Shown here: positions 11,348 to 22,100 of the stretch, piece by piece
How the letters are laid out: every line of letters starts with the position of its first letter
Position numbering within the stretch: the stretch's first letter is position 1
Assembly: GCA_963281255.1 (NCBI GenBank)
Contig: OY725500.1
Coordinates: 1,550,001 to 1,614,000, forward strand
Source of the DNA: Aphrocallistes beatrix
Lineage: Eukaryota; Porifera; Hexactinellida; Sceptrulophora; Aphrocallistidae
DNA: 64,000 bases
Direction: 5' to 3'
Made by a program: the position numbers and the translations under genes
Notes under the pieces: model-generated
Told to the model about the DNA's origin: nothing
Database searches by the model: none
What the model saw: the letters and a program-made list of their open reading frames with translations, nothing else

Positions 11348-13639
11348 ATGTGGAAATCCACTCTTCGAAAATACGGGCCCCCTCTCTGTTTAGTCGCTCT
11401 CTGTATTATCGTCCTCTCTCAACTTGCAGGCCCATTTAGTAATCAAGATGTTCCTAATTATAAGCGAGATTTTCGTGGTTCCATTTCAATTGACGTGAAT
11501 GTTCGAGTGACTGACGATAACAACAATGAACACATCTCGGAAGAGAACATTGAACAAGAACATAAAGAAATTTCAAACGCTACAGAAAATTCAGTGATAC
11601 CGTCAGATCGAGTTACTCCTCCCGAAGACGATGCCACTGAAGAATCTAAGATTATTTTCCCGAAAGATATGAATCCAGACATGCCACGACTGCCTCCTGA
11701 ACTTCCAGATGGGAATGCACAGGAGCAGAATAAGAACGATCCTATCTCTCTAAATCCAATTACCAAACCTGAATCTAGCTCTAGTGAGGACGATATTTTT
11801 GATCCGAATCTTCTGAATATCAGGGAGAAAGTTGTTAAAATTATTCGGAGTTCTGACTACAAAGATAAGTTCCAAAATCCTGACGGTGTCTACACGTCGC
11901 TTAAAGAGGATTATCCAATGCCCGAGATTACCAGTGAAATGATGGGTAAACTGAATGTGTACGTTTGGTGGGAATTTTGTTCGTTGTATGTGGAGGCTCT
12001 CAGAGGTCTCGCTGGGTTTCCGTACAACCCCCCAACTAAGCTCTACACGGACAAACTCTTTATCTCTCGCGGCGTTCAGGCTTACGGGCAACGAATATTT
12101 GGCTACATTATCCCTCCAAGGACAGGGCTCTACAGGTTCGCTATTTCCTCAGACGACTGCTCGGAGCTCTGGCTATCCTACGACCATGACCCGCGGCACT
12201 CGGAGAAGATAGCCTATCTCGGCTATTACGGGCAGAATATGATGAAGCTGTGGGCTTCTCCGGGCGAATTCACCAAGGATCAGAACCAGCAGTCTCTGCT
12301 CACAAGGCTGATCCAGGGCAAACCTTACTACATGGAGATTCTGCACGTGAATAGCGCAGGAGACGATCACGTGCAGGTATCCTGGCTCGTTCCCGGGAAT
12401 GTGGAGTACGAGGTCATCTCTTCAAACTGCATGGCTGCTTTCATCATTGATCCAGAAGATAAGATCGTAGCGGAGACTTACCACCCCAAGTTCGCCCTGC
12501 CAATGCATAACGAGCACCTCGTCACTACTGAATACTCGCGGAATGATAGAGAGGGATTCCTGAAACTCCCCTTCTTCCCGGCCAAATTCTTCGAGGGTAC
12601 TTTTTCCTCGTGTGAGTACGCGCCTAGCTTCGCTGTACCCCACGAGGTAAAGCGGTACATGGGAGTTTACGAGGTGAGACAGCTAAGCATTTATCCTAAC
12701 GACCAAACTGACGTAATGAATGTAGATGATAAGAGCTATGGGAACCCGTTGGTGGAGGAAAGTGAGGTGAATGCTGTACTGGATATTTTAACAAGAAAAA
12801 TCAAAGAGTCACTACCAGATGTCAAGTTAATGAGTCTGGTTAATTTTGAGAAATCAGAGGATCCTGCCAAGGGGACAAGATACCTGATCGAGTGTAAGAT
12901 TAAACTGAATGGAACATCCTCCAAAATATTTCGCATCTCAGAATATCTATACAGACAGAACGATGATCTAGATAACCTCTGCTACCCTATCGGATTGCGG
13001 TGGAGCAAAAAAACCTTTGTACATATTGTGATTACTGTAAAAAATCAAGGCAGGTGGATTCGGATATTCGTTGAAAATATGGAACGAATACAGGAAGAAA
13101 CCAAAGATGAGGATTTCGGTATTATTTTGATAGACTTTGACAGTACAGATATCGATTTAGAGGTTCTTCTGCGACAGAGTAAACTGAAGAATTGGATCCT
13201 CCTTCGAATGTCCGGTAGCTTCATCAAGGTGCAAGCTCAGAACGCCGCGATTGACATTGTTAAGAACCATAACGAGATCGTATTTACCTGTGACTTGCAC
13301 CTAGACATCCCCTCAGACCTGATAGAGGTGATCCGCAAACACACCTTTAAGGGACGCTCCGGGTACGCGCCCGCCTTAACGCGTCTACAGTGCGGACACA
13401 CAATACAGAACCCGCTCGGGTTCTGGGAGGTGCACGGCTACGGACTCTACTCCTTCTTCAAGCCAGACTGGATGATGATTTCAGGAATGAACACACAGGA
13501 CTTCTCCGACTCGTGGGGCGGGGAAGACTGGGACCTGGTGGACCGAGTCTTGTCTCATGGTTATGAGATAGAACGTTTAAAGCATAAGGGTCTCTACCAT
13601 TTCTACCATTCTCGCCATGGCATGTGGAATAATAATTAA
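11348..13639 (+). CDS. PA14-domain beta-1,4-N-acetylgalactosaminyltransferase, B4GALNT3/4-like
   Basis: A single-exon gene of 763 codons. Residues ~12-28 form a hydrophobic signal anchor (LCLVALCIIVLSQLAGP), giving a type II Golgi topology. An acidic low-complexity stem runs to ~190. A PA14 domain spans ~200-355 (SSDDCSELWLSYD, DDHVQVSWLVPG). A chondroitin-GalNAc-transferase-type catalytic domain lies at ~585-763 with ILIDFDS, a CDLH metal-site motif (~647), WGGEDWDLVDRVL (~723) and a C-terminal YHFYHSRHGMW. These features and their order match B4GALNT3/4, which add GalNAc to GlcNAc to make LacdiNAc. At 763 aa it is shorter than vertebrate B4GALNT3/4 (around 1,000 aa), mainly in the stem and middle. 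The start is the first ATG of the frame, with A at -3. The absence of introns contrasts with the plastin gene. Confidence 0.88.
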   Translation: MWKSTLRKYGPPLCLVALCIIVLSQLAGPFSNQDVPNYKRDFRGSISIDVNVRVTDDNNNEHISEENIEQEHKEISNATENSVIPSDRVTPPEDDATEESKIIFPKDMNPDMPRLPPELPDGNAQEQNKNDPISLNPITKPESSSSEDDIFDPNLLNIREKVVKIIRSSDYKDKFQNPDGVYTSLKEDYPMPEITSEMMGKLNVYVWWEFCSLYVEALRGLAGFPYNPPTKLYTDKLFISRGVQAYGQRIFGYIIPPRTGLYRFAISSDDCSELWLSYDHDPRHSEKIAYLGYYGQNMMKLWASPGEFTKDQNQQSLLTRLIQGKPYYMEILHVNSAGDDHVQVSWLVPGNVEYEVISSNCMAAFIIDPEDKIVAETYHPKFALPMHNEHLVTTEYSRNDREGFLKLPFFPAKFFEGTFSSCEYAPSFAVPHEVKRYMGVYEVRQLSIYPNDQTDVMNVDDKSYGNPLVEESEVNAVLDILTRKIKESLPDVKLMSLVNFEKSEDPAKGTRYLIECKIKLNGTSSKIFRISEYLYRQNDDLDNLCYPIGLRWSKKTFVHIVITVKNQGRWIRIFVENMERIQEETKDEDFGIILIDFDSTDIDLEVLLRQSKLKNWILLRMSGSFIKVQAQNAAIDIVKNHNEIVFTCDLHLDIPSDLIEVIRKHTFKGRSGYAPALTRLQCGHTIQNPLGFWEVHGYGLYSFFKPDWMMISGMNTQDFSDSWGGEDWDLVDRVLSHGYEIERLKHKGLYHFYHSRHGMWNNN

Positions 13640-13850
13640 ACTATCTCTTTAATGGACATTTCCTTTATACTTCAATTGTTAGTGCTTATCTAATTTATGT
13701 AGTGTGCTACCACAATTGCTAATAGTACATATGCATTTTAATTACTGCTCGGTATAAAGGCAGGCGATTTTTGTGGTGGTCATTTCCCAGTATATTTAGG
13801 TTTCTAAAATATATATATTATTACGTATTAAAACTGATTCTTGTGCATAC

Positions 13851-14530
13851 TGGGTGTCTCAAAAGTTCTGCAACGAATTTTGCTAATGTATTATACATAG
13901 ATAAATAGATCGAACATCCGATACCTCATTTTAATCAAAAATAGAGAGGATTATCTTAATTAGTTTGCATTCCAATGGCCTCAATTTATTTGCAATGATG
14001 GATCATATACAGGTATCCCTCGCCGTTCGCGGGGGTTACATTCCTGAGAATTGTCGCGAATGGCAAAATCGCGAACGGCAAGACGTTAGTTCAATGAGAA
14101 TAGTGGGGTTACGTTCCTAGATTATAAAAACGACGCTAGATACTGTTTGCTAAATACGTCATTGATTCAATAGTTGAGCTGTAATACTCATACAAACACT
14201 GGCACAAGTAAAATGGTAGTAATAAATGAAGTGATAAATGAAAGATATAGATCCCCTAGTAGCAAACCTAAGTACCATACCTAAATAGTAAAGTCTAACC
14301 TTTAGTACTAAACCTAAATTGTAGATACGTATAAGGTTATGGACTTATGCTAGCCCATAAACTACTGAAGAGAGCAACGAAAATCGCGAATAGTCGAGGG
14401 AACGAGTCGCGAATAGCAAAACAAGACTCAAAAATTTTTCCGCGAATAGTCGAAACCGCGAACGGCGAGGGTTACCTGTATTTCATTGTCTCGTAAAGAA
14501 TATTTTTTAACTCGATAAAAAATCTCAATC
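13851..14530. mobile_element. mariner-type MITE, copy 1, split by another MITE
   Basis: GGGTGTCTCAAAAGTTCTGC and the following ~150 bp match the complement of 26320-26484, the right part of the intact copy at 25895-26484. The match resumes after the inserted MITE (14010-14478) with TTTCATTGTCTCGTAAAGAA. The far end is not clear. Confidence 0.65.
14010..14478. mobile_element. Tigger-like MITE with 25-bp inverted ends
   Basis: The ends are CAGGTATCCCTCGCCGTTCG and its near-exact complement, with TA on both sides (14008-14009, 14479-14480). It sits inside another MITE. No ORF. Confidence 0.85.
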
Positions 14531-14545
14531 CCAGGTACATTTTAT

Positions 14546-14625
14546 TTCAATTTGAAATGGAGAGCGTACATTGAATTTCGAACAACACTCAATATCCAAT
14601 CCGTACTCATTGATAATGAGTTGCA
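14546..14625 (+). pseudogene. mariner 1 transposase N-terminal remnant
   Basis: TTGAAATGGAGAGCGTACAT and TCATTGATAATGAGTTGCA align with codons ~8-35 of the mariner transposase at 4673, at roughly 80% identity by eye. Confidence 0.6.
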
Positions 14626-14629
14626 AAAA

Positions 14630-15683
14630 TCTAATAACGCTAAATTTTTCTGAATAAAGAGAAGACTCTTTTCATGTAACATTTTCTACACTCTAAATAA
14701 TCTTTCGTCATAAAATGTGGTTCAAAACTAAGTTTTCAGTGGGTAACCATTAATATCCGGTATCTGGGCTGGTAGGAAAAAAAAGATATTTTATGCTAAT
14801 TCCAAATGAATTTCCACATATTTCTATACAACTGGTCCATTGCGAGATTTCCTGTGATAATTAGACATTAATACATTAAATAGTATAAAACAGGTGAGAG
14901 AATTGCCTAAATTTGTTCCAAAAATGGTTTATTGCGCAATATAATTTTTTAAAAAAAACTCACAGACGGGATGGGAGTGTGGTTCCAACTTATTATGAGA
15001 ATACTCATGTGAAAGGTTATGTTATTGATTCACTGTTAGGGATGGGACGGAGTATTGAGCGGAGTATTAGGTTTCACTAATTTACATTATGCCATATTAA
15101 AAATACGTCAAAATGTTATTTAGGTACTTGGAATGTTTGCGTTAACCTCCAAACATCAACTCTGCCAGCGTTCGCTCCGTTCGTTCAGTGCAAATTACTT
15201 AGATTTCCTGTGTTCAGTTCGTTCTTTTCCAGTTCAAAAAGTTTGAATCTTTCATTCCCTGATACATACTCATATTTACAAGTACTATCGAAAATACCAA
15301 CAGCTAGCATCACTGAAAAGGATAGGCTTTCTCCCTTCTTAGCGTCACGAACTTGGACTGCATAATTTCCATAGTTCACTGAAGTATACTCGGCATCGTC
15401 CTTCTCATCTCTTTGAAGGCCAACAGACGCAACTTTGTTTCATACAACAAAGTTGCACTGGGTATGTTTGAAATTTGCATCGAAATAGGACATGTTCTGT
15501 TTTTGTGCAATTTTGTAATCCCTAAAGCTAACTCTTAACACTTATAGTTATGGTATTTCAACGGGCCGATAGGGGAAAATTTTTGTTTCTACTACATCAT
15601 TATTGAGTTACAACTTTTGAACGGATTGGCCGATTTTGAAAAAAATTTCTTCTATGTACTTGAGCCTTACTTGATATTTTATA
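14630..15683. other. Intergenic, no gene recognised
   Basis: A 64-codon minus-strand frame at 15185-15379 has no recognisable domain and is probably chance. A small hairpin, GCAACTTTGTT/AACAAAGTTGC, lies near 15429-15456. Otherwise featureless. Confidence 0.35.
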
Positions 15684-16132
15684 ACAAGCGCGCTTCGCTT
15701 GCTTGCGCAGCGCGGCTGGCGGACACTTTGTGTCCACCGGAGGCGCCCTTTGGGCGCCTGGGGTCATATTGATTAATTAAAAGGGAGATAACAGCTCTAA
15801 ATACGTCTGTCCTATTGTTATACTAATCGATACCGCACGAAAAATCACCAAATTTATCAATTTTTTAAATTTTGATGCGTAATGATGACGTCATAACAGA
15901 GTGATGAGTCATCATTTTTTGATGATAGTTGTATCATATGTGAGATACGTATATTAATAGACACATTCTATTAAAATTTCAGCCTTCTATCACTTAAAAT
16001 GGCTGAGTTATGGTCGAAAAACTGAAATTTCTAAATATAAAAATAGTGACAATTAAGTCATAATTCCATGATGAGTCGACATTTTCGTCTGAGCTCAGAA
16101 CTTAGTGGAGCCATAGCCAAAAGACTCCTACA
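15684..16132 (-). mobile_element. HINE-like family B element (reverse), truncated
   Basis: It opens with ACAAGCGCGCTTCGCTTGC and the hairpins GCGGACACTTTGTGTCC and GGCGCCCTTTGGGCGCC, then GATTAATTAAAAGGGAGATAAC and a perfect TGACGTCA at 15890-15897. It stops at ...CCAAAAGACTCCTACAT, where another MITE begins. Full copies elsewhere run ~500 bp. Confidence 0.7.
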
Positions 16133-16595
16133 TTTGTACACTATATTATTCCCCATACAAATAGTACTAAATTGATCTTTTCATCAAGGGAAAAGTATTC
16201 AAACTCTAAGAGCTATTAAGAGTCTGTTTTAAGATTCGAAATCTTCACATTCGAATTAGTAATAGTAGAAGATTTCTAACAAATGGCTCAACCCAATGAG
16301 TAAGATTATCAACATGTGGCACAAGGGGTAGTACATCACCATCATGTATAGTGATAGAAACGGACATATGTAGCACAAGGTGGCAGTGATTGATAATTTG
16401 AAATAATTGGGAATTAGTAATTGATTAGAAATATCCTACAATAACTAATTCGAATGCGAAGATTTCGAATTTGAACCCGATTAGTTGTATCACTTACCGT
16501 TTCGGAGTTTTAATTTTCATGAATTTTAGTATTACATTTGAGTATTAAATGCACGTAAGATAATGAAGTGTGCAAATACTTTTGTCCGGGTAGTG
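16133..16595. mobile_element. Tc1/mariner-type MITE, CCGGACAAA family, left end truncated
   Basis: The right end is ...CAAATACTTTTGTCCGGGTA followed by GTG and TA. The left end lacks the CACTAACCGGACAAAGG part found in the complete copy at 48579-49044; the interiors align throughout. Confidence 0.75.
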
Positions 16596-16600
16596 TATAT

Positions 16601-16696
<96 letters not shown>

Positions 16697-16702
16697 ACAC
16701 AT
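16601..16702. repeat. (CA)n microsatellite
   Basis: About 100 bp of nearly uninterrupted CA repeat, bridging a MITE end and a HINE-like terminus. The Cys/Val and His/Thr frames it creates are artefacts. Confidence 0.97.
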
Positions 16703-16729
16703 TAATCGAGTTTTAATAGTAAGGATTAT
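16703..16729 (-). mobile_element. HINE-like family B 5' terminus only
   Basis: ATTAATCGAGTTTTAATAGT followed by AAGGA is the reverse-strand 5' terminus of family B; the rest of this copy is missing. Confidence 0.6.
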
Positions 16730-16779
16730 ATATATATATCCGAAAACATCGCCAACTCGCACTTAGCGGGTTTTCATTA

Positions 16780-18490
16780 TTGCAGGTCAAGGCACGCCAT
16801 GAATCTCTCCATTCATGGCATGACTTGACCTGCAATCGAACACCCCACCATTAACGGTATTCCATTTACCCAAATGGGTAAGAACTCTCCAACGAGAGCA
16901 CAGATCCCTACTATCCCAGGTACAAAAATCCCTAAAAGAATATGACCTAACTATTTCACAAGTGGGCCTAATTCTCCTCCACCGACTAGAACTCACTCAT
17001 ATATACAACTCGTATTTACACTCCCAAACCGAACGTGTCCCCCCCTACTACTACTCAGAGAAAATTCGAGCCCTACGCGAAACTATCTGACATATCTCCT
17101 AAACTTAATCCGAAATGGGTGATAGACCCCTACCTTTTACTTCAAATTTAAGACTCATAAATCCGAGTTTAAAGTAACTATGGATACACCTGGTATCTAC
17201 GTCATCTCCCTAACCACAGCCCAACTGTCAAAGTTCACATGACCTATCGTGTCCCATAAGCCCTCCATTACGACCCTAGCCTCCTCACACCTCCGCCCCC
17301 TAATTACCCCCAATCATCACAGCGAGCCCGTACCTCGTCGAAGATGTGCAAGAAGCCACAAATCTACTCTTCTTTAACGGACCTCCTGATAAACTATACT
17401 GTTACGACATCGTTAAATTCTACCCCTCAACCCCGCACTTTCTCATCAAAGAAGCTTTTAGCTTTTACCACCCATCATCCCCATTGTTACCTCTCCTTGA
17501 ACAACTCCTAGACCTCAATTTCGTAACAGAAGGGTCAAACATCTACTCCCACGGCACCCTTGGTATCCCCATGGGACTCCCCTCGCACCAGAACTATCCA
17601 GAATGGTTACTGCCTACCTATTACGAGATTACATAACACCCCCTGAACAAATTCTCACCCTCTACTTTGACGACTTAGCTTCCACTTATCTCCTCCCTCT
17701 ATCCTTCCTCTCACCCTACCTTCTTGAAGAAGGACCACCCAATAGAACCCAAGACATATTCTATGACTCTACAGCGCACTTCATAGTTCCAATCACCCAA
17801 CCCTACAGAAACCCTGCCACTATCCATATCTCATCTAACCACCCATCCCGGAAACAGGTTCAAAAATCCTCACCCCCCGCGAAGCACTACAAAACTACTT
17901 CGCTCGCTACTTACCAGCACTCATACGAGCAGGTCACCCCCCATCGGAAATAGTTGCAGCTATCACCGATTTATTTTATTTCCCCACTCTAACTGAGAAA
18001 AAACCGCCTCCGGACACTTTCGCTATCTACTTCTCATATTCCCAAACTAGACCAACCCGCCACTTTGTGTCATGTCGCAAACGCTGTCGAGTATGCGAAG
18101 CATATGACCAAACTTTCAATTCCCCTATCAACTTCCCTTTTGAACCATGCTGGAACCTTGTAGTAGTCTACCTATTACCACCCCTACATCCCCAACTATG
18201 CTATGTTGGCCAAACAGGTGCCACCCCCCGCATAACCAAACAATTCCCCTCCAACCACCGCATATGGCAGCACCTTCGTGCCTGCCCCCAATTACGTTGG
18301 CAAATTCTCAAAGTCATCCCACCCGAGTTTCAAACTCCCACACGAATAGACACCTCCCTAGAACACCAAGCAATATCTAAGCTATCCACCCAAAACCCAA
18401 ATACTAAATTCCTTACCCACGACGCCTCCGAATTCTACCAAGCTGTAGCAGCAGCAGAAGCCCCCTTCACGATTACTGAGGATTAAGACC
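16780..18490 (+). pseudogene. Penelope-like retroelement: RT plus GIY-YIG-like region, frameshifted
   Basis: Coding blocks in three frames read in order. An upstream Arg/Leu-rich block is at ~16860-17030. An RT-like block at 17346-17600 has YCYDIVKFYPSTP (motif A) and HGTLGIPMGLP (motif B). A shifted block at 17603-17950 has LTLYFDDLAS (YxDD-type motif C). A third frame at 18067-18486 has a Cys pair region and LCYVGQTGATPRITKQF, like the start of a GIY-YIG endonuclease. RT followed by GIY-YIG is the Penelope-like arrangement. At least two frameshifts make it non-functional. The coding strand is strikingly C-rich and G-poor, unlike its surroundings. An imperfect ~22-bp hairpin lies at 16788-16840. 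Family placement is inferred. Confidence 0.6.
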
Positions 18491-19023
18491 CTCATAAAGA
18501 TATAGAGTAATTAAAATTATTTGATTACGCCAATTCTAAATTATTCTCTTATTTAGTTAATAAAAGTACTATATCGTTGAAAATTATTTAAAATCGTAAA
18601 TTGCGATGGCTTCTTCGATAATATAGAACAAATTAGCATCACATGTGAGACAAAAATTGCTTCGATGCACTGTCAACTCGGCCCTGTGATGATCAATACA
18701 ATAAAGCAACTAGGGAGTAGCCCAGTTTTAATTTGACTTTTTTCTTCGAAGTGAATTTGATACTTTATCTTAGAACTAGGATTGCCTTGTTTGGTGATAA
18801 TTAAATCTAGAGCCTTTGTATGGCCTAAACCAGTAGGCATAGTTGTATCGAGTTCAAGTTCTTCTCTTACCATACAAGTTTATTAGAGACGATTTCTCTC
18901 ACTTGATATGTAGAATTGAATAACCAAATTGCATTCCCAGGAATCCTTCATAATATTTGGGTAATTACCTATTCATGTCATAATAATGTTGTATGGTACC
19001 TATATTCCTCATAACTAATGTCA
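18491..19023. other. Upstream region of plastin
   Basis: AT-rich sequence without a recognisable repeat. It presumably contains the plastin promoter. A 66-codon minus-strand frame at 18673-18873 has no recognisable domain. Confidence 0.3.
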
Positions 19024-19031
19024 TATAAATA
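19024..19031 (+). promoter_or_regulatory. Possible TATA box of plastin
   Basis: TATAAATA lies 67 bp before the plastin start codon, a plausible distance for a short 5' UTR. It is inferred from position and sequence only. Confidence 0.4.
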
Positions 19032-19097
19032 GAGTTTGGTTCTACAGCAGCAGTTTTATCTCTGATTATATTGATTGTATATTGATAGCATTTAGTT

Positions 19098-19151
19098 ATG
19101 GCCGACTTTACGGACGCTGAAATGGAAGAAATTCGAGTTCAATTCGAATTG
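19098..19151 (+). CDS. Plastin exon 1
   Basis: Start codon and 18 codons leading into EF-hand 1 (...IRVQFEL), ending before GTGAGT; phase 0. Confidence 0.93.
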
Positions 19152-22100
19152 GTGAGTTCTATCTTCTTTTTGTTGTGATGCGAGGGACGAATTGTATTTT
19201 CGTTATTAATTAATTATTGTCAGCTTTTGGTAGCTTTTGATAATTAAATCAAGATGATTAATATTCGTTTGGAATACTTTTCAGGATGCTTGACTTTTCC
19301 TGGACTCAATAGCTAGCTAGTACAACTGTTATAAACTGCATTATCTCTATAGTACGATGCGGATGGTAATGGCCATATAACGTGCTCAGAGATCACAAAC
19401 CTGTTCAAAGCTCTGGGAGAACACGTGCCAGGCTATGAGGTGAGAGAAATGATAAAGGAGGTAGACAAGGATATGAACGGCACCGTTGAATTCGACGAGT
19501 TCCTTCAGGTAATGCTTTAATTATCACGTACAGTAAACTCGCTTTACAACTAAGTCCTCGAGGCATTGAATTTACTTCATTATAAGTCAAGTTTTGTTAT
19601 AACTCAGCAGAATTGCATGAATAATGCTACAACCGGATATTTTGTAATATCTGACTTGGTTATAACTTAATTTGACTCTATTATATGTATAATTTTCAAA
19701 AATAATTTTTAATACTTAATTTCTTCATTATCTACAGTCATGTATATTTACGTAGCTAGTAATTAATGATCTATGCAAAATACATGTAGTATGCTCGAGG
19801 ATGAAATAATGAGCTTTGTTAACTTGATTTCTCATCCGAGAGTATGGAACCTACGGGATGTCTCATTCCATTCTCCCATGCTGTCCATCTGTTCCTAAAT
19901 TCTGTTCACTCGTATCAGTGCACTCTCTGACATAAGGCAGCCATTGCCTTAAATGGCTTGCTAGTCTCTGCTGTGAGCTGTCGCATTCTTAGAAGAGCTG
20001 TGCAGTTACCTGTTTAAGGTTTCTACCTGGATTCCTCTATCCTACTACTACTACACGACTCTGTTCTCTTGTCTCTGTTTCAACTAAGAGAATAACTATA
20101 AGAATTTGATTCGTATTATTCTCATTGGATATGAGATAACGAGTGGATAAAACTAATATCCTTCCCCCAAACAACGCCTCTTGTTTAAATCTCTACCCTA
20201 TAAAGTCATCTTGTGATCGATTTAATAGAAAAATGTTTCAGTTTTGAATCTAAAAATGAATACCTTATACTAATATTTGTGATGCAATTTCTATCGTTAC
20301 TATGAAAGAACATCAAAGGCATATTATATTATAAATACATACATTGGTTAAAATCGACCCAGTAAATTTTTCAAAATAATTTGGACTGACGTCGTACACC
20401 GTCCGTGCCAATAGGACATCTAGAGTAGGAGCAGGTACTTAGAATATTCTAGCGTCCGGATAACGCTTCAAAAGAAGGATCTTCCTTGCAATATGCTTTT
20501 ACAGTGGATGTAATGTACGAGGGGCGTTTTAAAAGTTCTCGGCCTGACATAGAAAGAGATTGTTATTAACATTATTTAAATATTACTTTAAGATAATCCC
20601 CTTTGAGATAAACACACTTTTTCCAGCGGATCTACAGCATTCGGAAACCTACTTTATAGAAGTCAATGTCTTGGGCCCCTAAAAACATCTCAACAGCGTT
20701 GATCATCCATTGTCACAAATTGCTGAATAAAGTCGTCCGGATCTGCTTCAAAACGGGCCAAACTCTACTGTGACTTTTGTGTAGTATCCTTCTTTGATCA
20801 GGAGTCAGCAATTTCGGCACCCTGTGAGCTAACACTTTGGTCAGCAATTTATTCGTGATGATAGCATGGACTCGTTCCTGCGAGATTCCCACTTCATTGG
20901 CAATGTAGCACACGTTAATACGTCGGTCTGCCAAGATGAGATCGTGGATTTTGTCGACCATCTCTGGCGTGTACGCTACGCTGTAGGTCGTCCTGAACGG
21001 GAGTCTTCCTGACTCTTTCTTCCGCGCTTGAACTCTGTCCACTTTTTACAATGCTATAGGAAGGAGCATCGTCTCCAAGTGTGGTTACCATATCCTCGTG
21101 GATTTAAACTTGTCATATCAACAAACAATATAGTCATCTTTAAACACTAAAAAATTAAGTCATTGACTTTGTTCTTCCATGTTAGGCCGAGAACTTTTCA
21201 AACGCCCCTCGCAATTTAAGCCTATATTCTGGGATGTTTGTTACTAGGCCAAAACCCGAATTCTTAAAACTGATTTATAACTGACTTGGTTGTACCCGAT
21301 TTTAATTAACTTGATTTAATGTCCTGAATTTTGGATTTGTGTGAGATTATGGTCACAACATCTCAGAAAGAAACTTTTTAATTTTCATCCCTTCCATCCC
21401 TAAATACTATAATCCGCGATATAATTGTGTTTTCTAGTATTTTGGGATGGTTTTCAACTTATGAGTGTAAAATGGTTGGAACTAGTTTTGATATGTCAAA
21501 GAGAGTGGTTGCCGCATTACCATAACCCTTTTCCCACTTCCAACCACACAGAATAGTCGAGTCAAATAATGAAAAAAATGCGTTTTTATAACCTACTGAA
21601 TGCTTTGCACGAAAAAAGAGCTAGCTAGTACATTTCCATATACAGTCGACTCCGCTTAATAGGGTCACATCGGTCAGAGGACATTTTACCCCGATTAAGC
21701 GGAGAACCCTATTAACCGAAAATATTTTGTGTTAGCTTCTATGTGTGAGAGCTATTCCGATCCTGCCAAAAGTGGCCCGATTAAGCGGTTGACCCGATTA
21801 AACCGTGACCCTATTAAGCGGAGTTGACTGTATCTGTTGAATACAATACATACATATTATTACTTATAAACACTTATATAACAAATTTCAAAATAAACAA
21901 AATACATGACTGATAATAACAGTTCCGCGAATCGCACGCTTCATACTCAAGAGTCGCAGGTTGACTCCTGATTTAGACTGTTTACATTAACAAATTCGAA
22001 CTCAGTGAACATAGCCTAGAGAAGCAAGGGCTCACTTGATATGGTTCCTATCAAGTTTGGAGATCGGAATGTTGCTACATTTCACATGTGGCTAAGGAAA

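Noticed and set aside
16510..16766. Cys-Val and His-Thr repeat ORFs
   Set aside because: They are translations of the (CA)n microsatellite in different frames.
16788..16840. Hammerhead ribozyme expected in Penelope-like elements
   Set aside because: A hairpin exists but I could not find the CTGATGA and GAAA core.
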